Positions 1 through 6,640 of a DNA stretch of 31,574 bases are shown here, in pieces (position 1 is the first letter of the stretch; each line of letters starts with the position of its first letter). Under the pieces are notes generated by a model that saw nothing but the letters and a program-made list of their open reading frames with translations, searched no databases and had not been told where the DNA came from. The stretch is from assembly GCF_030371585.1 (NCBI RefSeq), contig NZ_JAUDCE010000028.1; one strand, given 5' to 3'. Source of the stretch: Megamonas hypermegale_A. GTDB taxonomy: Bacteria > Bacillota > Negativicutes > Selenomonadales > Selenomonadaceae. Made by a program: the position numbers and the translations under genes.

Positions 1-46
1 TTGTTTAAGAACAAGAACCCTTTTCGGTTATTAATTTTATATTCTA

Positions 47-74
47 TTGCAATTTTTTTTGATTGTGATATACT
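47..74 (+). promoter_or_regulatory. Promoter of the putative antisense antitoxin RNA
   Basis: TTGCAA (47-52), a 16-bp spacer and TATACT (69-74) preceded by TGA, which makes an extended -10. Transcription would start near 80-82 and run straight into the hairpin at 109-148, giving an RNA of about 75 nt. There is no open reading frame with a ribosome site in that stretch, so the product is probably non-coding. The assignment rests on consensus match only. Confidence 0.55.
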
Positions 75-85
75 ACAGATAGGCA

Positions 86-107
86 ATAAAGAAATTTGAC
101 ATGAATA
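86..107 (+). repeat. 22-bp direct repeat, copy 1 (antisense RNA side)
   Basis: This copy is identical over 22 bases to 245-266, starting ATAAAGAAAT and ending GACATGAATA. Read on the minus strand it would encode the first six residues of the toxin followed by a divergent tail and a stop at 73-75, so it is a duplicated start region and not a second toxin. Its position at the 5' end of the plus-strand RNA would give that RNA its target-recognition sequence. Confidence 0.8.
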
Positions 108-108
108 G

Positions 109-157
109 AAAAACCCCTGCGATTCCTGGAAAGATGGCAGGGGTTTTTCTTTTTTTT
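109..157. terminator. Bidirectional terminator shared by toxin mRNA and antisense RNA
   Basis: A perfect 12-bp stem joins 109-120 (AAAAACCCCTGC) to 137-148 (GCAGGGGTTTTT) with a 16-nt loop. On the plus strand it is followed by a long T run to 157. On the minus strand the stem itself ends in five T, so it can also stop the toxin transcript coming from the right. Confidence 0.8.
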
Positions 158-177
158 AGGCTCATTGCTGTTGCAGG

Positions 178-261
178 CTATTTATCGAGCCATTTGCAAA
201 TGTAGTAGGCGATTACACTTGCCATGATAGATAGCACAAAAGAGATAAAGAAATTTGACAT
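178..261 (-). CDS. Small hydrophobic peptide, putative Fst-like type I toxin
   Basis: The gene encodes 27 residues starting MSNFFISFVL and ending YYICKWLDK. Residues 4-21 are hydrophobic and form one predicted membrane segment, followed by a short charged tail (K-W-L-D-K). This is the general plan of Fst/Ldr-type membrane toxins, which also have one transmembrane segment and a charged C-terminus. The start is supported by a very strong ribosome site (AAAGGAGGG) 6-7 nt upstream. An extended -10 promoter lies at 314-322 and a hairpin terminator downstream at 148-109. The peptide is too short for routine gene callers. What I see is a well-formed small gene with a convergent antisense RNA. The toxin function is inferred from architecture, not from a database match. 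A harmless regulatory membrane peptide is the main alternative. Confidence 0.7.
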   Translation of the reverse strand: MSNFFISFVLSIMASVIAYYICKWLDK

Positions 262-266
262 GAATA
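245..266 (+). repeat. 22-bp direct repeat, copy 2 (toxin start region)
   Basis: Perfect copy of 86-107, here covering the start codon (259-261) and the first codons of the 27-residue peptide. Binding of the plus-strand RNA to this region would mask translation initiation. Confidence 0.8.
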
Positions 267-313
267 TCCCTCCTTTCCGTTGCCAGATTGGAAGGTTCAC
301 AGCAACAGTAAAT

Positions 314-322
314 ATTATAGCA
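314..322 (-). promoter_or_regulatory. Extended -10 promoter of the putative toxin gene
   Basis: Read on the minus strand the bases are TGCTATAAT, a perfect extended -10. No good -35 is visible at the usual distance, which is tolerated with an extended -10. The start point would lie near 307, giving a 5' leader of about 45 nt. Confidence 0.5.
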
Positions 323-395
323 TATTTTAATTAATAAAGATGAAGAAAAATTGTTCTAATATAAATTTGTTTTTTAGTGTTATTAAAAAAATACC

Positions 396-581
396 GTGTC
401 AGTAGTTCAATTTAAGTTCCTGCCGGGATCGGAAGGCACGGGTTGAATCCCAAACGTTTCGAGTCGTTGTACTGTTTCTTATTTAGAGAAGGGTTACGAA
501 GGCTCGCCCAGTGCAGCGATAGCGAAACGTTTTTTAGGTTTCTTTTTGGTTCGTTTTTCTTTGACATCAAGAAAAATGAAC
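396..581. repeat. Dispersed intergenic repeat, copy A (~186 bp)
   Basis: This copy aligns along its whole length with 15625-15811, with several substitutions. Shared blocks include GGCTCGCCCAGTGCAGCG and AGCGAAACGTTT. Inside are inverted arms, AAACGTTTCG near 452 and CGAAACGTTT near 522. It ends in a palindrome (GTTCGTTTTTCTTTGA followed by TCAAGAAAAATGAAC). No open reading frame is conserved between the copies, so it is a structural or mobile repeat. The 262-703 spacer otherwise holds only the toxin promoter and the promoter of the next gene. Confidence 0.75.
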
Positions 582-591
582 AAACAAAGAC

Positions 592-619
592 TTGAATTTT
601 GCAAAGAAAGTAGTATACT
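592..619 (+). promoter_or_regulatory. Promoter of the lysine/ornithine decarboxylase gene
   Basis: TTGAAT (592-597), a 16-bp spacer and TATACT (614-619). It lies immediately downstream of repeat copy A and gives a 5' leader of about 80 nt. Confidence 0.45.
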
Positions 620-703
620 TATCGGTAAGTTTGTTTGAATAAATTTTCAAATAAACAGTATTTTTAATTAGCACAACAAAGATACTGTGCAAGGAATAAG
701 GGG

Positions 704-1828
704 ATGTTAATGAATAGTTTTAAACTGACAAAAGAAAATGCTCAAATGCTGGCAAATCAATACGGCACACCGTTGGAAGTGATTTCAGTGCGGCACATTG
801 AGGCAAATTACAGGTTATTGCAGGAACGCATACCGCGTTTGAAGATTTATTACGCAATAAAAGCCAATCCGGCAACGTGTATTTTGCAGAAATTAAAAGA
901 TTTAGGCAGTAATTTCGATGTAGCGTCAGACGGAGAAATCGAGAAGCTGGCGGGGCTTAATATATCCGGCGAGCGGATGATATACGCTAATCCCGTGAAA
1001 ACGGTGCGGGGGCTGAAAGCTGCGCAAAAAGCGGGTATAAGGCGGATGACTTTTGACAGTAAAACTGAAGTGGATAAGATAGCGGAATATGTACCAAATG
1101 CAGAAGTTTTGGCGCGTGTGAAAATTGATAATTCCGATGCGGTGGTGGATTTAAATATTAAATTCGGCGCAGAAAGGCAGTATATCATTGAGCTGTTGAA
1201 ATATGCACAGACAAAAGGTCTGAAAGCTGCCGGCATTTGTTTTCACGTGGGCAGTCAGGCGCTGTCGGCGGATGATTACTTGCGGGCGTTTGATGTGGTG
1301 CGGAATTTGATTGACAAGGCGCGTCAGGATGGAATTGATATAAAATATGTGGATATAGGCGGCGGCCTGCCGGCTCCGGCGTTGAATGAAAATGCGGATG
1401 CCGCGGAAATAATGGCGCAGATTAATAAATGTATTGAAGAAAATTTTGCCGATGTGGAGCTTTGGGCGGAACCGGGACGATATATGTGCGCAAGTGCGGT
1501 CAATATCGTGACGGCTGTAATCGGCAAGCAAAAGCGCAGCGGCCGCGACTGGTATTATCTGGACGACGGCATATACGGCAGCTTCTCCGGTAAATTGTTC
1601 GACCATTGGGATTATGATATAATGGCGTTAAAAGAAGGCGAAAAATCAGTAGCGACTCTGGCCGGTCCGAGCTGTGATTCGCTCGATATCGTAAAGAGCC
1701 AGATGCTTTGTCCGCAGCTGGAAACGGGTGATTTACTGCTGGCGGTAAATGCAGGTGCTTACAGCAGGGTATCGGCTACGACTTTTAACGGATTTTCCCT
1801 GCCGCAAAGTGTAGTATGGGAGGAATGA
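704..1828 (+). CDS. ldc: Lysine/ornithine decarboxylase (fold III, PLP-dependent)
   Basis: This enzyme decarboxylates lysine to cadaverine and/or ornithine to putrescine. The 374 residues show the alanine-racemase-fold decarboxylase plan: the pyridoxal-phosphate lysine in YYAIKANP (K53), HVGSQ (near 185), the glycine loop DIGGGLP, EPGRY, and GPSCDSLD near 328, where the cysteine and aspartate complete the neighbouring subunit's active site. Length fits the Selenomonas ruminantium enzyme, which accepts both substrates. In that group cadaverine or putrescine is attached to peptidoglycan and anchors the outer membrane. An AAGGA site 8 nt before 704 supports this start; an in-frame ATG at 710 behind GGGG is also possible. 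Diaminopimelate decarboxylase is less likely because of the short length and the ODC-type motifs. Substrate preference cannot be read here. Confidence 0.85.
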   Translation: MLMNSFKLTKENAQMLANQYGTPLEVISVRHIEANYRLLQERIPRLKIYYAIKANPATCILQKLKDLGSNFDVASDGEIEKLAGLNISGERMIYANPVKTVRGLKAAQKAGIRRMTFDSKTEVDKIAEYVPNAEVLARVKIDNSDAVVDLNIKFGAERQYIIELLKYAQTKGLKAAGICFHVGSQALSADDYLRAFDVVRNLIDKARQDGIDIKYVDIGGGLPAPALNENADAAEIMAQINKCIEENFADVELWAEPGRYMCASAVNIVTAVIGKQKRSGRDWYYLDDGIYGSFSGKLFDHWDYDIMALKEGEKSVATLAGPSCDSLDIVKSQMLCPQLETGDLLLAVNAGAYSRVSATTFNGFSLPQSVVWEE

Positions 1829-1841
1829 GAGAGGAGGAACA

Positions 1842-2027
1842 ATTATAAAATTAGGGACTTTGATTAATTTAATCGTGGTGCTGGTTGTATTGGGAATAGC
1901 ATTTATGATGGTATCTCCAGAAACGGGCGACAAAATGTCGTCGCTCAGTGAAATAACAATCGGCGCTGTGGCTGTGTTTATCGTGATTACGGTAATCCGC
2001 ATGATACTGGCGGGCAGACGCAGTTAG
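1842..2027 (+). CDS. Small two-segment membrane protein with ATT or ATA start
   Basis: An open frame of 61-62 codons follows the decarboxylase by 13 nt. It has no ATG, GTG or TTG at a sensible distance from the excellent ribosome site GAGGAGG (1831-1837). The codons at the right spacing are ATT (1842) and ATA (1845), so initiation probably uses one of these rare codons. The protein has two hydrophobic stretches, about residues 6-24 (LINLIVVLVVLGIAF) and 40-55 (IGAVAVFIVITVIRMI), joined by a polar loop with SPETGDK, and an arginine-rich end. I do not recognise a family. It shares a likely transcript with the decarboxylase and ends at the hairpin at 2046-2080. Confidence 0.6.
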   Translation: MIKLGTLINLIVVLVVLGIAFMMVSPETGDKMSSLSEITIGAVAVFIVITVIRMILAGRRS

Positions 2028-2045
2028 AACTGTATAGTTAAAATG

Positions 2046-2080
2046 AAAATCCTGGAGGCGGTTGCTTTCAGGATTTTTTT
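2046..2080 (+). terminator. Rho-independent terminator after the decarboxylase/small membrane protein pair
   Basis: A 9-bp stem (AAAATCCTG, 2046-2054, with CAGGATTTT, 2069-2077) is followed by T to 2080. Confidence 0.75.
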
Positions 2081-2139
2081 GCGTGTATTTTTATAGTATA
2101 ATTTTAGATGAGTTCATGCAAAGGAAGGATTAAATTATA

Positions 2140-3594
2140 ATGAAGCAAAATTGTACGCCGCTGTTTACGGCGATGAAAAATTATATTGCCGACGGTGCGA
2201 TGGCTTTTCATACGCCGGGTCATAAACAGGGCAAGGGCATACCGGAGGAAATGCGTGAGATTATCACGGCTGACGGACTGAAAATGGAAGTTTCGCTGAT
2301 GGAGGAACTTGACGATATACACGGAGCGACGGGCTGTATAAAAGAGGCGCAGGATTTGGCGGCGGATTTGTACGGGTCGGAGCAGTGCCGTTTTTTCATC
2401 AACGGAACGACGGGAGCAATTCATGCCATGCTGTTAACGGCGCTAAATCCCGGCGATAAGGTGATTGTGCCGCGCAATGCTCATCGCAGTGTGCTGGGCG
2501 CTCTGGTGTTGGTCGGAGCTGTACCTGTGTTTATTCAGCCGGAAATAGACGAAAATCTGGGAATTGCCATGAGTATAACGCCTGATGAAGTAAAAAAAGT
2601 AATAGAGGAAAATCCTACGGCAAAGGCACTCGTCATGGTTTATCCTACATATTACGGCGTGGCGGGCGACATAAAGACGATTGCGCGTATCGTGCATGAG
2701 CATGATATGATGCTGCTCGTAGATGAGGCGCACGGTCCGCATTTGAACTTTTCCGACAGGCTGCCGGTGCAGGCGCTCGATGCAGGAGCGGATATCGTGG
2801 CGCAGAGCACGCACAAGATTTTAGGTTCCATGACGCAGACGTCGCTTCTGCATATGCAGGGAAAGCGAGTCGATACGGAACGCTTCAATAAGATGTGCAG
2901 TCTGGTGCAGTCGACGAGCCCGAATTATCTTTTAATGGCTTCACTCGATACGGCGAGGGCGCAGATGGCGGCAAACGGCCGCGCACTGGTGGAAAAAGCC
3001 GTCGATTTGGCGGAAAGTCTGCGGCGGCGCATTAATGAAATAGACGGGCTGTTCTGTTTCGGCAGGGAATATATGAACGGTGCAGGCCGATTTGCGCTGG
3101 ATGTTACGAAGCTGACGGTCAGCGTGCGCTCTCTCGGCATTAGCGGAGCGCAGGCGGAGCATATTTTGCGCCACAAGTATAAAATTCAGTGTGAGCTGTC
3201 TGATTTTTATAATTTATTGTTTATTATTTCGTATGCGGACAGTCAGCATGAATGTGATTATTTATATAATGCTTTAAAAAATCTGGCGAAAGAGTTTGCC
3301 GGCAAAAAGTGCAGGGAACTGGTGCAGATAAAATTGCCGCCGCTGCCGCCGTATGTACTGTCGCCGCGCGAAGCGATGTTCAAAAAGACGAAAAAAGTCG
3401 ATTTTGCAAAGAGCGTCGGCTGTATTGCGGGTGAGATGATAACGTTTTATCCGCCGGGAATACCGATAATCTATCCGGGCGAGAGAATAAGCCGGGAAAT
3501 CATTGATTACGTCGCATTGCAGAAAGAAAGCGGCGGCAATGTCATCGGGCCGGAAGATATAGAACTGAAAACAATCAGAGTGGTGGAGGAATGA
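2140..3594 (+). CDS. Orn/Lys/Arg decarboxylase family protein, fold I (YaaO-like)
   Basis: This PLP-dependent decarboxylase has 484 residues, the short form found in Bacillus YaaO and SpeA. AFHTPGHKQGKG (22-33) is the family signature near the N-terminus. The central aminotransferase-fold domain has VDEAHGPH (about 195) and the cofactor lysine in STHKILGS (K226). The C-terminal domain ends with the conserved ITFYPPGIPIIYPGE stretch (about 445-460). Substrate may be arginine, lysine or ornithine; sequence alone does not decide. It precedes tmk exactly as yaaO does in Bacillus, with which the next six genes also agree. A TATAAT lies at 2097-2102. A second, structurally unrelated basic amino acid decarboxylase lies just upstream. 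Confidence 0.85.
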   Translation: MKQNCTPLFTAMKNYIADGAMAFHTPGHKQGKGIPEEMREIITADGLKMEVSLMEELDDIHGATGCIKEAQDLAADLYGSEQCRFFINGTTGAIHAMLLTALNPGDKVIVPRNAHRSVLGALVLVGAVPVFIQPEIDENLGIAMSITPDEVKKVIEENPTAKALVMVYPTYYGVAGDIKTIARIVHEHDMMLLVDEAHGPHLNFSDRLPVQALDAGADIVAQSTHKILGSMTQTSLLHMQGKRVDTERFNKMCSLVQSTSPNYLLMASLDTARAQMAANGRALVEKAVDLAESLRRRINEIDGLFCFGREYMNGAGRFALDVTKLTVSVRSLGISGAQAEHILRHKYKIQCELSDFYNLLFIISYADSQHECDYLYNALKNLAKEFAGKKCRELVQIKLPPLPPYVLSPREAMFKKTKKVDFAKSVGCIAGEMITFYPPGIPIIYPGERISREIIDYVALQKESGGNVIGPEDIELKTIRVVEE

Positions 3595-3596
3595 AA

Positions 3597-4265
3597 ATGC
3601 AGGGCAAATTGATAATCATCGAAGCGGGCGACGGCTCGGGCAAGGCTACGCAGACGAAACTTCTGTATGATGCGTTAATCGGTATGGGCAAAAATGTCAT
3701 GAAGGTGGAATATCCTGATTACGCCAGTGAAGCCTGTGCGCCGGTAAAGATGTATCTGCGCGGCGAGTTCGGCGGTCATGCTGATGATGTGAATGCGTAT
3801 GCGGCGTCGCTGTTTTTCGCTGTGGACAGATATGCTTCGTATCGCAAGAAATGGAAAAAGGCGTATGAGGACGGCGCGATTATTCTGGCGGACAGATATA
3901 CGACGTCCAACATGGTTCATCAGGCGGTGAAAATTCAGGATGAAAAAGAGCGCGAGAAATTTCTGCACTGGCTTTGGGATACGGAATTTGTAAAAATGGG
4001 ACTGCCAGTGCCGGATAAGGTTATTTTTCTGAACATGCCGGCTGATTTGAGCGGCAGACTGATTGATGACAGAGCGCAGAAGACAAAGACGGCGAAGGAT
4101 ATTCACGAAAAGGATGCGGCGTATCTGGCGAGATGTCATGAAGTTTATGAACAGATGGCGCAAAAATACGGCTGGGATGTTGTAAACTGCGCCGAAAACG
4201 GACAGCTTCGCAGTATTGAGGCTATACACCGCGATGTAGTGGCATGTATTGAAGAATATCTATAA
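3597..4265 (+). CDS. tmk: Thymidylate kinase
   Basis: The enzyme phosphorylates dTMP to dTDP for DNA synthesis. It has 222 residues from the chosen ATG, with a P-loop near the N-terminus (EAGDGSGKATQTK), the DRYTTSN motif near residue 100 that binds the nucleotide, and a C-terminal LID with RAQKTKTAKD. The P-loop carries alanine where many family members have threonine, a variant I know from clostridial Tmk proteins. The stop codon of the preceding gene overlaps: an ATG at 3591 is in frame but has no spacing to GGAGGA (3585-3590), whereas 3597 is 6 nt away, so I prefer 3597. Position in the yaaO-tmk-yaaR-holB order supports the call. Confidence 0.88.
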   Translation: MQGKLIIIEAGDGSGKATQTKLLYDALIGMGKNVMKVEYPDYASEACAPVKMYLRGEFGGHADDVNAYAASLFFAVDRYASYRKKWKKAYEDGAIILADRYTTSNMVHQAVKIQDEKEREKFLHWLWDTEFVKMGLPVPDKVIFLNMPADLSGRLIDDRAQKTKTAKDIHEKDAAYLARCHEVYEQMAQKYGWDVVNCAENGQLRSIEAIHRDVVACIEEYL

Positions 4266-4266
4266 A

Positions 4267-4396
4267 CACATTGTATTTGTAAAAACATTTAGCCTGTACC
4301 GGCAGTATAATACTTTATATTCATTCGATGTTGGCACTTAACCTTACTAAATATAAAGTATTATACTGCTGGGGAAAGCAACTGATATGACAGGTA
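4267..4396. repeat. MITE-like palindromic repeat, copy R1 (degenerate ends)
   Basis: A perfect 20-bp inverted repeat (4302-4321 with 4350-4369; arm GCAGTATAATACTTTATATT) encloses a 28-nt loop containing TCGATGTTGGCACTTAAC. The sequence matches R2 and R3, but the terminal GTTGTGCTAGT-type ends are worn. It fills the gap between tmk and the yaaR-like gene and could fold into a strong RNA hairpin after tmk. Confidence 0.8.
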
Positions 4397-4416
4397 TTTA
4401 TAAATAAAAATCTTTA

Positions 4417-4425
4417 TGGTATACT
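4417..4425 (+). promoter_or_regulatory. Extended -10 promoter for the yaaR-holB-ricT-trmN6-rsmI block
   Basis: TGGTATACT (4417-4425) is a good extended -10. No convincing -35 is seen, because the upstream bases are mostly A and T. Confidence 0.4.
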
Positions 4426-4481
4426 AAGTGCAAGCTCTTTGGTTTGTTTTTTATGTTTTTTGCAGATGTAGGGGAATGAAT

Positions 4482-4817
4482 ATGAAAGAATTGTTGATAT
4501 CCGATGTAAGTGAGCAGAAAGAAAAGATTGCGGCGGAATATGAGCTGCTGGTAAAAAATCCGACGGCGGAGAATATGCACGCCTATCAGGCGCTGGTGAA
4601 GGATTTTGTATCGGCCGCCGTGGCGCAGCTGTATATGGCAGGGATAAAATCTTCGTGGGAAAATATGCCGCAGCAAAATCTGTACGGCAAAGTCAGCGAA
4701 ATGGATGCGGTTTTGCAGGAAATCGGCGAAGCTGTGGATAAAGGCGATAAAGAAAGCCTGATAGAGCGGTGCGGCCGGCTGAATGCGCTGCTGGACAATC
4801 TGCTTTGGTACAATTAA
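4482..4817 (+). CDS. yaaR: YaaR/DUF327 family protein
   Basis: This small cytosolic, largely helical protein of 111 residues has unknown biochemical function. The core, YELLVKNPTAENMHAYQALVKD through to the C-terminal RLNALLDNLLW, matches the DUF327 pattern: a helix with NPT, an LVKDF block, then a leucine-rich last helix. It is shorter than Bacillus YaaR (about 146) and lacks that protein's N-terminal extension. ATG 4482 has AGGGG 7 nt upstream; an ATG at 4476 is too close to that site. Location between tmk and holB is as in Bacillus. YaaQ, which usually sits between tmk and yaaR, is absent. Confidence 0.75.
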   Translation: MKELLISDVSEQKEKIAAEYELLVKNPTAENMHAYQALVKDFVSAAVAQLYMAGIKSSWENMPQQNLYGKVSEMDAVLQEIGEAVDKGDKESLIERCGRLNALLDNLLWYN

Positions 4818-4818
4818 G

Positions 4819-5802
4819 ATGAGCGATTGGTCTGATATACAGGGTCATATACAGATAAAACAGGATTTGCGGCAGCTTTTGGCGGAAAAAAGGTTGCCGC
4901 ATGCTCTTTTGTTTACGGGCATGGAGGGTATCGGCAAGAAACTGACGGCCAAAGTTCTGGCGAAAGCGCTTTTTTGCGGCGGGGAAAATGCTCCCTGCGG
5001 CGAATGTGCTTCCTGCAAGGCTTTTGCGGCGGGAAATCATCCCGATTTTTATTATCTGGAACCGGAAGGCAAGGCAAAAAACATTAAAATCGAACAAATC
5101 AGGCAGATGCAGTCGCAAATAGCACTGTCGCCGTATCTGGCCGACAAGCGCGTCGTTGTCATCGACGGAGCGGAGTACATGAACGAAGCGGCGGCGAACA
5201 GTTTGCTCAAAACGCTGGAGGAACCTGCCGGCGATGTGGTGTTCATACTGGTAACGGCGAACAAGGATATGCTGCTGCCGACGATTTTGTCGCGCTGTAT
5301 GAAGATTTATTTTGCGCCGCTCGGCGAAAACGAAATTGCGGCGATTGCAAAGCGGCAGTACAATATAGATGATGCGAAAGCACGGATGATTGCCCGATTG
5401 TCCGGCGGCAGTATGAGCAAGGCGCTGAGTTTCGTTGATGAAGAAAGTCTGAAACTGAATGACAGTGTCTGGGAATTTGTTTTTGCCGCTGTGACGGCGG
5501 AGTATATCTGGCGGCTCAGTGATGAACTGGCAGCTATGGACAGGGAAAAAGTCATGCAGTGGGCGGGCTTTTTGCAGATGATTGTGCGTGATTTACTGCT
5601 GATAAAGGCAGGAGCGGACGACAGTCTATTATATAATGGAAATAAAAAAGCGGAGCTTGATGATTTAGCGGCGCGGTTTAGTATAGGCAGGCTGCTTTAT
5701 TGTCAGGAACTGGGAGAAAATCTTGCACTCCGGCTGAAATCGAATGCGGATGTAAAGCTCATGGTGCAGGATTTTATGTTAAAATGGCGGGAGCCAAAAT
5801 AG
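4819..5802 (+). CDS. holB: DNA polymerase III delta prime subunit
   Basis: This clamp-loader subunit, with tau/gamma and delta, opens the sliding clamp at replication forks. It has 327 residues and an AAA+ fold: a P-loop-like GMEGIGKKLTAK (about 33-44), a zinc module with cysteines in CGGENAPCGECASC (about 54-67), a Walker-B-like VVVIDGAEYMNE, the LLKTLEEP sensor helix and the SRC motif (about 162). The start is one base after the yaaR stop with no strong ribosome site, so translation is probably coupled to yaaR. The C-terminal collar region is recognisable but less conserved. Confidence 0.87.
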   Translation: MSDWSDIQGHIQIKQDLRQLLAEKRLPHALLFTGMEGIGKKLTAKVLAKALFCGGENAPCGECASCKAFAAGNHPDFYYLEPEGKAKNIKIEQIRQMQSQIALSPYLADKRVVVIDGAEYMNEAAANSLLKTLEEPAGDVVFILVTANKDMLLPTILSRCMKIYFAPLGENEIAAIAKRQYNIDDAKARMIARLSGGSMSKALSFVDEESLKLNDSVWEFVFAAVTAEYIWRLSDELAAMDREKVMQWAGFLQMIVRDLLLIKAGADDSLLYNGNKKAELDDLAARFSIGRLLYCQELGENLALRLKSNADVKLMVQDFMLKWREPK

Positions 5803-5812
5803 GAGGATAAGT

Positions 5813-6640
5813 GTGCAGACCGTTGTAGGTGTAAGATTTAAAAAAGCATGTAAGATATATTATTTCAGTCCGGGCGAACTTGCCTTAGTGCAGGGCGACG
5901 GCGTTGTAGTCAAAACGGCGCGCGGCATTGAATTCGGTACGGTGGTAATCGGCCCGCGCGATGTGCCGGATGCGGAAGTGGTACAGCCGCTTAAAGAGGT
6001 GCAGCGCAAAGCGACTGATGAAGATAGAGCCAAACTGGCGGAAAACAATCTGAAAGAACAGGAAGCGTATAAAATCTGTGAGGAGAAAATCCGCAACAGA
6101 CAGCTGCCGATGAAGCTGATAAGCGTGGAATACACGCTGGACGTGAATAAAATCATATTCTATTTTACGGCGGACGGACGCATTGATTTTCGCGAGCTCG
6201 TAAAGGATTTGGCGGCTATTTTCCATACGCGTATTGAACTGCGCCAAATCGGCGTGCGCGATGAGGCGAAACTGCTCGGCGGTATCGGCTGCTGCGGCAG
6301 ACCGCTGTGCTGTGCGACATTCCTCGGCGATTTCGAGCCGGTGTCTATTCGCATGGCGAAAGACCAGAGTCTGTCCTTAAATCCGACGAAGATATCGGGT
6401 ATCTGCGGACGGCTGATGTGCTGTCTGAAATATGAAAATGACTTGTATCAGGGCTGCAGCAAGCACAGCAGCATAGTTACGCCGCCGAAACAGGGCAGCC
6501 GTGTTGTATCCATGGAAGGGGAAGGCAAAGCCATTTCCATAAATATGCAGAAACGTACCGTAACGGTTCTGCTCGATACGAAGAAAACAATAGTAGCTTC
6601 ATGGGAAGATGTCATAGAAAAAGATGAAGACGACATTTGA
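5813..6640 (+). CDS. ricT: Regulatory iron-sulfur protein RicT (YaaT, PSP1 domain)
   Basis: In Bacillus, RicT works with RicA and RicF in an Fe-S-containing complex that helps RNase Y mature and turn over mRNAs. The 275 residues have the PSP1 C-terminal domain and a dense cysteine cluster (IGCCGRPLCCATFLG, then GICGRLMCCLKYE, about 158-205) that fits cluster binding. Start is GTG at 5813, 6 nt after AGGAGG (5801-5806). RicA and RicF are not in the window. The gene overlaps trmN6 by 17 bp, a sign of one operon. Confidence 0.85.
   Translation: MQTVVGVRFKKACKIYYFSPGELALVQGDGVVVKTARGIEFGTVVIGPRDVPDAEVVQPLKEVQRKATDEDRAKLAENNLKEQEAYKICEEKIRNRQLPMKLISVEYTLDVNKIIFYFTADGRIDFRELVKDLAAIFHTRIELRQIGVRDEAKLLGGIGCCGRPLCCATFLGDFEPVSIRMAKDQSLSLNPTKISGICGRLMCCLKYENDLYQGCSKHSSIVTPPKQGSRVVSMEGEGKAISINMQKRTVTVLLDTKKTIVASWEDVIEKDEDDI

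Larger units (their letters stand above)
80..157 (+). ncRNA. Putative antisense antitoxin RNA (par RNA II-like)
   Basis: This short transcript is inferred from the extended -10 promoter at 47-74 and the strong U-tailed terminator at 109-157. Its 5' part (86-107) is a perfect direct copy of 245-266, the segment that covers the start codon of the 27-residue peptide encoded on the other strand. The RNA is therefore perfectly complementary for 22 nt to the toxin mRNA start region, and also to the toxin mRNA 3' hairpin. This is the arrangement known for the par locus of plasmid pAD1 (convergent RNA I/RNA II, shared terminator, repeats at the 5' ends). The ends are estimates. Confidence 0.55.

Noticed and set aside
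661..680. AATTAGCACAAC before the ldc gene as another MITE copy
   Set aside because: Only the last dozen bases resemble the element end; the interior cannot be aligned with confidence.
3597..3660. Alanine in the Tmk P-loop (GSGKAT) as an inactivating change
   Set aside because: The same variant occurs, to my knowledge, in many clostridial thymidylate kinases and the other motifs are intact.
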